This document shows, in pieces, positions 49,269-59,820 of a stretch of DNA of 64,000 nt (position 1 is the stretch's first letter; every line of letters begins with the position of its first letter). Location: the NCBI RefSeq assembly GCF_933775445.1, contig NC_065877.1, positions 22,506,001 through 22,570,000 of the forward strand, written 5' to 3'. The notes beneath the pieces are model-generated. The model made no database searches and was not told the DNA's origin. It saw only the letters and a program-made list of their open reading frames with translations. This DNA comes from Argentina anserina. Its lineage: Eukaryota; Streptophyta; Magnoliopsida; Rosales; Rosaceae. Made by a program: the position numbers and the translations under genes.

Positions 49269-52200
49269 ATGCCAGAGCTACCGGAGGTGGAGGCGGCCCG
49301 GCGGGCCATACACGACAACTGCGTGGGGAAGAAGATCACCAAAGCAATCGTCGCCGAGGACTCGAAAGTCATCGACGGAGTGTCGCACGCGGATTTCGAG
49401 GCCTCGCTGTTGGGGAAGACCATCGTCTCCGCCAACCGCAAGGGCAAGAACATGTGGCTAGAACTCGACTCTCCTCCTTTCCCTTCCTTCCAATTCGGTA
49501 CCGTTTTCCACTCTCCACCATAATGCAAAATCGATAGAGCTTCGAATTTTGACATTTGTTTGATTTTGTGGGGCAGGAATGGCGGGTGCTGTGTATATCA
49601 AAGGAGTTGCAGTTACCAAATACAAGAGGTATATTCCGTTTGCCGAAATAGAAACTAATATGCTAATAATTGATTTTTGTTTTTGTTGATTGTGATAATG
49701 CTGAGTGATGTAACTGATGTTTGTAGGTCTGCTGTGAAGGACACTGATGAGTGGCCTTCCAAATATTCTAAGGTCTTTGTCCAAGTAAGTAATAGCAGTT
49801 CGCACCATGTGGGTGTTATATAGCAAAATGTGTATTTAGAATGATTGAAGATGAAATGGGAACGATAGACATCTAATTATCTGACATTTGAATCTGGAAT
49901 ATTTGGTCATGGCAAAAAGTTTTTGGTTTATGAATTCAACTTTCAAGGGTATCTTTTGAGACTTACCAGTTACCAGTGCTCAGATATGCTTTTTTTCTTC
50001 AAGTATTCTAATTCAGGGTCATTGGTCAAATAACCTTTGAATGGTAGAATAATTATGAATGATTTCCAGCTAAAAATGTTTTTGCTTTGTAACTTGTATG
50101 TAATAAGTATTGATTACTCCTTGGGCAGCTGGATGATGGTCTGGAGTTCTCATTCACTGACAAGAGGCGATTTGCAAAAGTCCGCCTGCTCAAAGATGCA
50201 AGTGACATTTATCTATAAACTGTCAGATTTTCATGTTTCTCTTTTTGTGGTGGAAAGTAATGAACTTTCGAATCTTAATGTGTTGATACTTGATACCCAG
50301 CCAACTTCTGTGCCCCCCATCTCTGAGCTCGGGCCTGATGCTCTCTTGGAGCCAATGACTGAAGATGTACTCTTTGCATCATTAAGCAAGAAGAAAATAT
50401 CAATTAAGGCTCTATTGCTTGATCAGGTTAGTATATCATAGCTCTATCTCTTGAGCAAGAAGCAAATTGATGTGTTGCATGAATGATCGCATTGCACTTA
50501 AAAGCAACTCATGAGTTCATTAGATCTATAATTGATCATGTTTAGTGTAGACTATCGTTCCTTTACAGCATAGAGATAAACTCCTCTTGTTTTATCTGCT
50601 TGTAGAGCTTTATATCAGGAATTGGCAATTGGGTTGCTGATGAAGTACTATACCAAGTGAGTCTGGTTTTCATCCTTAATCATCATTTTTTTTTTCTATT
50701 TAAATTACATGTATGGTTGAAATGAGGTTGAACTATTGTATGGACGCAAAAAGGATTAATATTGAGATAGTGGATGGAGTTATGACCCAAAAGAAGGGAT
50801 GAGTTGCAAATTAAGGTTAATGAAGAATTTTGTTGGCTTATTACTTACTTGAGAGGACATGATATTAATAAGTTGATCTGGATATGTTATATGATCTAGA
50901 ACCACAACGGCTGGAAAATTAAGGATTGATGGTTTTGAACCTTTAATGTTACAAACTAGTCGTCTACACTTACCCTACAAGTGGGAAGATGTGCATTATT
51001 GGTGAGCTAATGGGGTTATGTAATTTTGATGAAATCTGTCTTGTTTATTCATAAAATTGATCCTTACTATTTGCGGAGAAATGGTACAATTTAAATTAGC
51101 TGTCACATGAGTTGACATGACTATTTTATGTATGATCAATGGCTTTCTAAATGTATATGGAGTGCTGATTTTCATTTTGGTAATGTAAAGGATATGAATA
51201 TGTACAGCAAAGGATTTTCATTTGTATGAACATATATACTTACGAATATAAAATGAAGGATTATATTTTTCCTGTGAGTAGTAAAACAAAGAACTTTGGT
51301 TTGACCTGACCCGATCCAGGCTAGCTTCTTAGGGTTTAAAATTGTAATTCATTTCATATCATACATATCAAACTATTTAGTTTGCAATTGTTGCTGATTC
51401 CATATGTTAGTTTGTACAACTAGATTTTGTTTGCTGGTGGACCCTTAGTTATTCTCTCTCTTGCAGGCTAGAATTCATCCGGAACAAAGTTCTGCCACCC
51501 TGTCCAAAGAATGTGTCGAAGCTTTACACAAAAGCATCAAGGAGGTAGGGATTCAACTGTGATAATTTTTCTTTTGAACATGCTCTCTTCATTACAAATA
51601 TGAGTAATGTACAGGCATGGGTGTAGCTACTACAGACCCCAAAAGTTTTCAAAATATTAAGATTGGATGTAATTTTTGAAATTTAGAAGAATAATATGCT
51701 ATAATATTTCATCTTATCCTTCCGAAAGGAAACAAAAATTTCTGGCTCATTATTGTAGATGAACTTTTGTCACATAGATATTGTCTAAAACCTTAATTTT
51801 TATGTGTAGTACATTGGCTCCACAATAATAGTTCATCCTGAAATTCGTCCTATTATTTGTTCTATTTCTCTAATTTATCTTCGCTTAACATTAGCGCTTT
51901 ATTTTGTCTTTTGCTGAGCCCTTTTGGTTTATGTTATTCTCTTTCTCTTCCTTCTCTTTTCATTATACTGTAAATCTAAAAGAAAATAATAAAAAAAATT
52001 AATTTTGCAGACTTGTCCTCAATTCAATATTTTTTTCCTTTGTTTTCTTTTGACCCTCCTAAGTAAAATTCCTAGCTACGCCCCTGCCTGTAGGTTATTG
52101 AATTTGCTGTCCAAGTTGATGCTGAATCTATCCACTTCCCCCGTGAATGGTTGTTTCATTTTCGCTGGGGCAAAAGGCCTGGAAAAGTTAATGGTAAGAA

Positions 52201-52947
52201 AATGGTGATCCATATGTGGTTTTTCTTTTACAGGTCATTGAAAAATCGGTTGAAGTTGGAGCAGATAGTGATCAATTTCCTAGTAATTGGATTTTTCATT
52301 CCCGTGAAAAGAAACCGGGAAAGGTGTTGGTTGATGGTTTGGTTCCTGACCCCTTATCCATGCAAGCTTTAATATAAGCACAATTCAGCCTTTTAATAAC
52401 ATCTTGTAGGACTTATATTTTCATGTAATACAGGGAAGAAAATTGAGTTTATCACAGTTGGTGGCAGGGTATGTCATTTTCAAGATTACTTGTTATATTG
52501 TTATTGTGGTTATTAAGTTTGAATTTTTAAATGTGATCCCTTTTGTTTTTCTAGACTTCAGCGTTTGTACCAGAGCTTCAGAAGTTAACTGGAAATCAGG
52601 TTGCCAAAGCAGGAAGTAAACAAACTAATAAGATTATTGATGATGTCGATGAAGAAGCAAGTTCCGAAGAAGCCAAGGGAACTGCCAAATCTAAGAAGGG
52701 GAGGAAGCCTGGAGGTCAGGTCAAGAGGTCTACAGCAAGAAAATCTAAAGGTACTGATGATGAAGGCAATGATGGTGATGATTCTGCTAATGATGTCGAT
52801 CATGAAGACAATGATGATTCTGCTGATGAAGATGTAAAGAAGAAAACAAGAAAGGCGCCAGCTAATAGGCAGTCCAAGGCAGAGGCAACATCCAAGAAAA
52901 AGGCGCAGACCAGTCAGAACAGTAAACCAAGGAAGAGAGCAAAGTAG
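49269..52947 (+). CDS. FPG1: Formamidopyrimidine-DNA glycosylase (FPG1/MMH), 10 exons, 397 aa
   Basis: Base-excision repair enzyme that removes oxidised purines and nicks the DNA by beta/delta elimination. It starts MPELPEVEAARRAI, placing the catalytic Pro2 and Glu3 right after Met. Exons: 49269-49497, 49577-49628, 49727-49784, 50129-50197, 50301-50426, 50606-50656, 51467-51544, 52234-52336 (8b), 52434-52468 and 52555-52947. They total 1194 nt, exactly 398 codons. Further motifs are GNWVADEVLYQARIHP (helix-two-turn-helix) and the FITVGGR segment. As in other plant FPGs, no C-terminal zinc finger is seen; instead there is a long Lys/Asp-rich tail (KKGRKPGGQVKRS, SKPRKRAK) that probably targets the nucleus. 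Intron 4 is GC-AG (GATGCAAGT at 50198). An alternative exon 8a exists at 52094-52193. Confidence 0.95.
51614..52090. mobile_element. Miniature DNA transposon in FPG1 intron 7
   Basis: Its ends are inverted: CAGGCATGGGTGTAGCTA at the left, and TAGCTACGCCCCTGCCTG at the right, with about 16 of 18 bases paired. The 477-bp AT-rich interior has no ORF. The element is flanked by TA on each side. Alternatively the terminus is CAGGGGCGTAGC, as in many hAT MITEs, with poorly matching 8-mers. The right end lies only 3 bp before exon 8a. Confidence 0.65.
52094..52193 (+). CDS. FPG1: Alternative exon 8a of FPG1, mutually exclusive with 8b
   Basis: Encodes VIEFAVQVDAESIHFP, then WLFHFRWG and KRPGKVN, a paralogue of exon 8b (VIEKSVEVGADSDQFP, then WIFHSREKKPGK). 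It is bounded by TAG and GTAAGA. Its length (100 nt) and that of 8b (103 nt) leave the same phase, so either one joins exons 7 and 9 in frame. Using both would shift the frame. Alternative FPG/MMH proteins differing in this segment are known from Arabidopsis, which supports a real exon. Confidence 0.85.
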
Positions 52948-54089
52948 ATTCTGACTTTAATTCCTAGCCCAGTAAGTCGTCAGTAATTTTTGAGTGCACG
53001 ACCTCATTCAGGTATGGTAACTCAGTTAGTCGCAATCAATTTTTGTTCTGTATCTGGGCTTAATTCCAGCTAATGTGGATAAACTAATGACTGCCATCAT
53101 GTATTATATGCTAAACTGTGGTCGGGATAGGTACCTGTCTCTTCAATTCCACCTTGAAAGAGGAACTTCTATCAGTTTATGAAATTTACTGCACATGAGG
53201 CAGGTCTTAATGGTAGTATAGCCTGAATCCGTAAAGTGTCATGTTTAACCGTACTTAAATTACTGGCCTAATCACATGCTTATGTAACTAGCTTGGCAAA
53301 TTGGTCAAGTAGGTGGTTAACAAGGTCGATCAAATAAGGATCGACTCCTCTGTCCGTGAACCTCCAAGCCAGAACTATCTGTGCCTTTCAAAATGATTGT
53401 CATTCCCTATTTGACTGCCTGAACCTCCTCCTTGAGCTACGGCTTGCTCCTCTCGCCTAATCACTGTCATCGTACGAGCTTATGTAACTAAATAGGCAAA
53501 GATGGAAGACGATTGAAGAAAAAGGATGAGGAGATAATGAAGAATTGGATCAAGCTAACATGCACTTATATTAGCAGGTGTTGCACCTCTGTGTTTCTGG
53601 TAGTGAGTGCATAGAAACTGAAATGTTGCAAGACAAGTCTATTTCCACAGCAGTGATTTAGTTAATGTGGTTCACCTGTGCGTAAGCTCACCGCATATTC
53701 AAATTCCCAAGTTGGCAAAATTTACATAATCACAGAGACCAGTATGAAACTCTTGTCCTGTTGCACAATTTGTGGACCATTTGTAATCTCATTCTGATAT
53801 ACAACTTGTGGAGATTTACAGATAATTTTTTCCTATGATATACACAAAAAAGTTATTTACACATAAATTGCCAAGGAAGTTCCTAGGATTTTCATTGCAG
53901 TTTAAGCAATCCTCTCTAGTCATGCAGCTGTGTTACTGAAAGGAAATCAAAGGGGTAATGAAAAGTTAGAAAGTAAATAATGGTTCTGTATAATAAAGTC
54001 GGTGATATTTTGGCAAAAACATCTTCACTTACCCTTAAGTGAAGTAGGACAATCATACAGCTGATTGGATGTGGCTTTGTGATTTGAAC
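52948..54089. other. Convergent spacer between FPG1 and the hydrolase gene
   Basis: Both genes point into this 1.1-kb stretch, which must hold both 3' UTRs. No ORF, RNA gene or repeat of note. Confidence 0.55.
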
Positions 54090-57000
54090 TTAAAAGAAAA
54101 CTCTCAAAGCAGTAACAACTCTCTCAGGCCTGTAGTTGATGGACTTGATTAGAAAAAAAAGAAAGAGGCAAAAAGTTGTGATGCACTCATGCACATGAAA
54201 AATGTCATGAAAAATGTCATTTACCAGTCCTCCTGTGGCATATGTCCGGCACCTTCTATTAACTTAAGGTTGACAACGGTGGGGTTTGCGTTCTTAAACT
54301 CTTCCGCCACAGATTGAGGTAGATACTTGTCTGAAATTCCCCATGCAACAAGAGTAGGTACATCCCATCTGAAGTCCACAAGTAACCGATTATATACAAA
54401 TCATCAGCAGAAGTACACGGAGAAAGAGTAAAAGATGAAGTTAGGACAGTATACAAATTTTATGTTACTCTGATCATGATATGGACCATCCTCATGTCCA
54501 TATCTGATCAACACCAGTGACTTCTATTCATTAAAAATTATGTTTTGATGATGTTACTAATGATACATTTAATTGATTGTGTAAATTGATCATAGTTTTT
54601 CTTGGTCTAAAGACTCTTCAACTACAAGTGAAACTGAGGTGTGGCTTATGATATATCATTTAGACTGCTTTGTTAAGCAACATTATATGCTCCTATGGAG
54701 TTCATTATACATTATTCTACCCTAGTGGAGCTAGTCAATGTAGCACAGAAAATTTCCCGATAAGTGTGACTGCCATAAAGCAAATTTGACAAAGAAGATT
54801 AGATTGTCATTTTATATAGCATTAACCATTTATCTGTAAAATTGTAGGTGCATGAAATGAAGATGACCAGACTCAACATATGTATATCATAAGGCTTTAC
54901 CTTCCAGATGCAAAGCCAGATGCTATTTGGCTCAGGATGCTTTGGAAATTAGCTTTCCTTGTAGCTTCAAGTATAGCTGAAACATCAATAAAATCAGTTT
55001 AATGGTCAGGAGAATGATAAAACTGCTCATAATCAAATTTAAGCTGCCAATCAACATGATTTGAAGGACTGAAGGCACCTATTATTCTTAAGAATGGAAA
55101 TTTAATCTCTAGTTGTAAATATGAATATATGATGCTGTATATTTTTTCGCACCTCTAATGGAGTCTACTGTGTATCAATCAGTCATACATTCCATGTACA
55201 GATCGCACAACAAATATATTTTGAGGCTGACTAATAAGGATAGCCCTCATGAACCAGTTCTGTACAGACATCATATATTCATTATCATATTGCGTGGAGC
55301 TAGAACAAAGGAAAGTGTAAGATGCCTCCCTGAAGTGATTTTGCAATAGCTTAATCATATAATAATAAAGAATGTGAAAATGACTTCCAAAGCAGTTTCA
55401 TTTTTCTCACACCATAAAGTATAAGCCAAATATACCTGTGCATGATAGTCATTAATGCATTATCTGTTTGAAGTTATTGACAGTTTTTTGAGTCAAACTT
55501 ATAGTCAAAGATGAAATGAAGTAATACCAAATCCAGGGCCACTGCTTGATAGATATGGTAATCGATACACATCAGCCTTTTCCAGCTTCAACGCATAACT
55601 GCCAAAGAACAGACACTTTTGAGACCTAGGAAATCAATATAGATATTAAGAAGACAGTTATTACATATATCAGGAGCTATCAGTGATGTTGGTTTTTGTT
55701 AATCTGTACAATTGCAAGATTGATATCTTCATAAAAGTCCAATGCAATCCTTTGCAAACATTCTTTACATGCCTATTACCGTACTGATGATTTGGATAAT
55801 TTTGCTACTAGTTGGAAAATGTTCATATTTAGAAGCCTCTATATTTTGACATCTTCTGTCATTTGACAAACAAACCTATAACCTGTACTAGCATCTAACC
55901 CCAAGCATCCTCAGGTTAACTTTGTTGACTGTTGCTTAAAGTCCATTTACATACTGATGGTAGCATGTATTAGTGGACAACAAAGAGAAAGATAGCGCCA
56001 ATTTTACAGGGTTTCTTTAAAGTTAAGTCTAATGTGCACACACAGAACTGGATAAAAGAACTAGATACGTACGCGCTACCTGCTTCAATAAATCGCTCAG
56101 CCATAATAGCATTCTGGCATGTGAACTCACCAAGTAGAGGAAATCTGTAAAGAAGCAAAAAAAAAAAAAAAAAACAGCAATCAAAATGTAGGAACGTACT
56201 ATAAAATGAAATAATTTTTTTTATTTCATCTGACAATAAAAATCTTGTCAAGTTTCAAGACTCGAGAGGCAAACCTACTTATTATAGGTCAATAATCTTT
56301 TTCAAGTCTCAAGTATTAAGAACAAACCTTAGTTGCTTAAACAGTCCTGGAAGAGGAGATGACATAGTGAGTGGACTATTCAAAATTGCAAGCTTTTCTA
56401 GTCTGCTAGGATTTTTAACAGCCCAGGTCAATCCATACGAACCTACAAGAAATCCCTTGAAACAGAACACGAAAGCATGTAAGATGCATAAAAGAAACCC
56501 ACTAGACTTTACTGAACTCTATTGGACCAGAATATCTTTGATCACAAACACAAATCCACTAGCTTGTTTTCTAAGTGTTCAAACCTGAACGACTAGATAG
56601 AAAGGAGATGTGACCCCCAGAACATCTAGCAGTCTGTCAAATTCATCGTGGAACTCCTTTTCTGCAGTGGAGACATAAATCTTCATCAAACCAAAATATC
56701 ATAGTCTAGGACAACAAAGTATAAGGTGATAATAAACCTATATAGTCAAATCCATATCCCGGCTGTGGTTTGTCACTGAAACCGAATCCTAGCCAATCAG
56801 GTGCAAAGCAGTGGAACCCAAGTTCTGACATCTACTAAAGATCAAGTCAATTAGTACTAATCAATTTGAATTATAAAGCAGTACAACAGACATTGAAGAT
56901 TCATATTACATGGACCTGAGAGGAAAAAATAACTTCTTTGAGGTAAGCTACTGCATAATTTCCCAAGTCATAAGTCCTCAACACAAAAGAACAGCGACGA

Positions 57001-57967
57001 AAACCCAACATGAAATGAATAAGGTAAGGGTCTGCTATACCTGAGACATGACATTTCTGTAGCTATAAGACTGCGTGGGAGCCCCATGAAGGAAGACAAT
57101 TGTTCCACGTTTGCTCTCAGCTGATCCTGCAAGGTCAAACCAAGTTCATAATGCTGAACAGAAAGAGACACTTACGAAATGTCATCGCTTGCAGGAAAGG
57201 TTTACCAGTTTCTCTCACGAACCATACATGCTCTCCCGACCTGATGTATTTTCCATAATCCCTCCCCTTGTCCTCTATTCTCTATAATCATTAACACCAA
57301 ATTAAAAATGAGTAAACATTCACATTTAGTCAATCAAAAATTTAAATTTTTTCAACTTATTTCCAAAACTAAGATTGATTCCAAAGTAAAATCTGATCCA
57401 ACTAGTTCTCTTGTCAAAGTTGAGAACATCTCTAGTAACTTTAATAATCACATAAGTTGTACTGGAAGTTAGTATATCTTCATACCTTGACAATCTTGAC
57501 TATACAAGAATATAACAGAAACAATCAATGTTGTCATACAATGAGACTATAAATCAAATCGAGTTGCTAGAGTGACTGTAACAAGAAAATTAATAAGACT
57601 CACAAAAGAAAGAACAAGAACTGAACTGCCATCAAAACTGATCATGACTCTTAAGTGGAGTAAACGTGGGTCTTACATTAAGCATTTGGCCGACATTGCC
57701 ATCGTCTGCAGGGCTATCGGGGAGTTGAATGGCGCTACGGCTTGAAGGGTTATCAGTGACGAACCCAAAGGGGTTGAAAGCTGGTGAGTCTTGTTCTGCT
57801 CCTTTGCTCTTGGTTTGGTCTTGGTCTGAAGCACTGGCTGTGACTCTTGCTGATGATGATCTTCTAGTGCTTATCAGCCAGCTGCGTCTGTGGGATTTTG
57901 AGATGAGAGGAGAAGAGGGTGGGAGGAGGTTGAGAGGGAGAGAGAGCAGAGAAGGAGCCCAAGTCAT
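54090..57967 (-). CDS. Plastid-targeted alpha/beta-hydrolase-fold protein (haloalkane dehalogenase-like), 11 exons, 384 aa
   Basis: Exons on the minus strand: 57677-57967, 57206-57281, 57041-57126, 56738-56831, 56585-56661, 56328-56455, 56073-56144, 55528-55598, 54901-54976, 54225-54368 and 54090-54129. They total 1155 nt, exactly 385 codons. The last exon is tiny (13 codons, ending RVVTALRVFF); without it the protein would end at EDW. The N-terminus, about 60 residues rich in Ser/Arg without acids, looks like a plastid transit peptide. Fold motifs: oxyanion HGAPTQSYSYRN; FAPDWLGFGFSDKP; elbow region VVQGFLVGSYGLTWAV; acid candidate WGISDKYLP; histidine GAGHMPQEDW. The usual Gly-X-Ser/Asp-X-Gly nucleophile is not evident. 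It resembles the family of Arabidopsis At1g52510, whose substrate I do not know. Confidence 0.92.
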
Positions 57968-58189
57968 TTTCTGATTGTGGCTGTTGGAGCTTGGAAGTTG
58001 AGAACCAACGGTTTTTCAATGTATTGCTCAATTGTTTTATGCCCTTATACTTGTTCTTAATTCCAGAAATGACCTACTAGTTGCGCATTTTGGCAAGACA
58101 CGTAAATCAAATTGGTTAAAGTGGACTTATCACTTCTGTACAAGATATATATCAATTAGAGCAAATGCGGAGGTCCGCACCAAAGCAAA
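57968..58189. other. Promoter side of the hydrolase gene
   Basis: A 24-bp unit (GCAAATGCGGAGGTCCGCAC, then CAAA) is tandemly repeated at 58161-58184 and 58185-58208, at the edge of the MITE. Confidence 0.5.
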
Positions 58190-58572
58190 TGCGGAGGTCC
58201 GCACCAATGATTTTGGTGCGGATTTCCATCTTTTTATCACTTTTTGATCGAATTTTCTCATCTTTATCGTCTAGTATCTAGATAATATTGTGTAGATCAT
58301 CTCTGCAAAATTTCAGCCAATTTTCTAATCGTTAAGACCCTCGAAATCGAATAACAAATGGACGGACCGAATTCTGTCGAACATGAACCGTTCATATGTT
58401 TAACAGAAAAACGCAATTTTGAGGGCCTTAACAATTACCAAATTGGCTGAAATTTTGCAGAGATGATCTACACAATATTATCTAGATACCAGACGGTAGA
58501 GATGAGAAAATTTGATCAAAAAGTGGTAAACAAATAGAAATCCGCACCAAAATCTTGGTGCGGACCTCCGCA
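58190..58572. mobile_element. Fold-back MITE with ~160-bp inverted arms
   Basis: Left arm 58190-58349 and right arm 58413-58572 are inverted copies with about 90% pairing, separated by a ~63-bp loop. The ends are TGCGGAGGTCCGCACC and its complement; each arm's tip is itself a short palindrome-like GGTCCGCACCAA / TTGGTGCGGA. Long arms suggest a Mutator-like class. The flanks AAAGCAAA and GCCAAGAA do not match cleanly. It lies about 220-600 bp upstream of the hydrolase start codon. Confidence 0.85.
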
Positions 58573-58739
58573 GCCAAGAAGGGCTGATGCACAAGGCAAA
58601 AGGCAAAAGGCAATGGCAAAAGGCAAGATTTTACCTCCCATTTTTGCTTTTTGCCTCTCTCATTTTTTTTAATTGAAAACAAACTTTATTAACAAAACAA
58701 ATGAGAAAACATCCAGAAGCAGCGGGGAAACTCAACCTA
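58573..58739. repeat. GGCAAAA-repeat segment
   Basis: Several copies of AAGGCAAA (58588-58627) followed by their inverse (TTTTTGCTTTTTGCCTC, about 58641-58658), so a short hairpin can form. No gene. Confidence 0.5.
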
Positions 58740-59820
58740 GATCCCAAAACAAACTAATCTTTTTTCAAGTATGTTTTGAAGCCATCTCGGCCCTGCATCC
58801 ATACAATACCACTCTCGAGACAAGGACATCGCCTTTTCGGGCTAGCCTATGAGTTATATGATTAAAACACTTTTTGACATGCTTCCATGAAATCATATCA
58901 AATTCAGCCGTCAACATTCATACTGCATCAAGGACACCTCCAATATCACTGAGATCCCATCTAATTACTCTCAGACCATTCAACACATTAAGAGCATCAC
59001 CCTTGACTGTCACACATCTAATACCAATCTCTTTGCAGTACCTAATCCCATGTCATAAAGCTAGTGCTTCAGTAGCTGTTGGAGAAAGAAGGAGAGGCAC
59101 ATGGACTAATAACGCACCCATTAGACTTCTATCTGGTCTCAAAATAATAGCTCATAACCCCACAACTCCTTTATTATTATCTAAAGCTCCATCAAAGAAC
59201 ATAGTAGGAGTATCTCCACATACCTGGATGTTCACACTTGCCCGACACCATCAGAGGCATGAGAAGAGGCTGCAAGAGTAGTATCATTGTGGCAATTTAA
59301 ACTAAAAAGCTCACATTGCCAACTCCAACATCGATCAATTAACACTATAGGATCAATCTCAGGTTTACCATGCACAACATCATTTCTGCATTTCCAAATC
59401 CACCAGCTCACTAACCCAAAGAAGACAAGCTCCTTCTCGGTCCCTTCTTCTGCAACTTTGCTCAATAAATCAACAAAAGATGAAGGCTTCCAGACCTTAA
59501 CCACTCCATTCAACCAAGTGCACTTCCATACATTTTTTTGCTTTTCGACACTCTCACAAGCTATGAATAACAGTTTCAGGGTTCTACCACATCTATCACA
59601 CATGTTAGAGGGACGCACTTTGCGCTTGAACAAGCGCTCAACACAGGGCAAGAATGCATGACATGTACGCCATAAAAATAGCTTAACTTTGGGAGGAACC
59701 AAAATGCCCCAAATGATACTCCAAATTGATATGGAGTTTGAATATGCACTCATGCCACTACCACCAGTGTTAACTCCGACATGCTTCAATTCCATTCCCA
59801 ACCAATACCCTGACTTCACA
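58740..59820 (-). pseudogene. LINE (non-LTR retrotransposon) 3' fragment: zinc-binding RT end and RNase H
   Basis: On the minus strand, 59232-59819 encodes the plant LINE zf-RVT segment: SIWSIIWGILVPPKVKLFLW, then WRTCHAFLPCVERLFKR, CDRCGR and WWIWKCRNDVVHGKP. It is followed at about 58860-59200 by RNase H-like pieces (FDGALDNNKG, ATEALAL) broken by stops. The reverse transcriptase core is missing. Fragments of this kind are common and non-functional. Confidence 0.82.

Noticed and set aside
52151..52372. A 73-codon ORF running from exon 8a into exon 8b.
   Set aside because: It reads through a good donor (GTAAGA) and the intron and shifts the frame of 8b.
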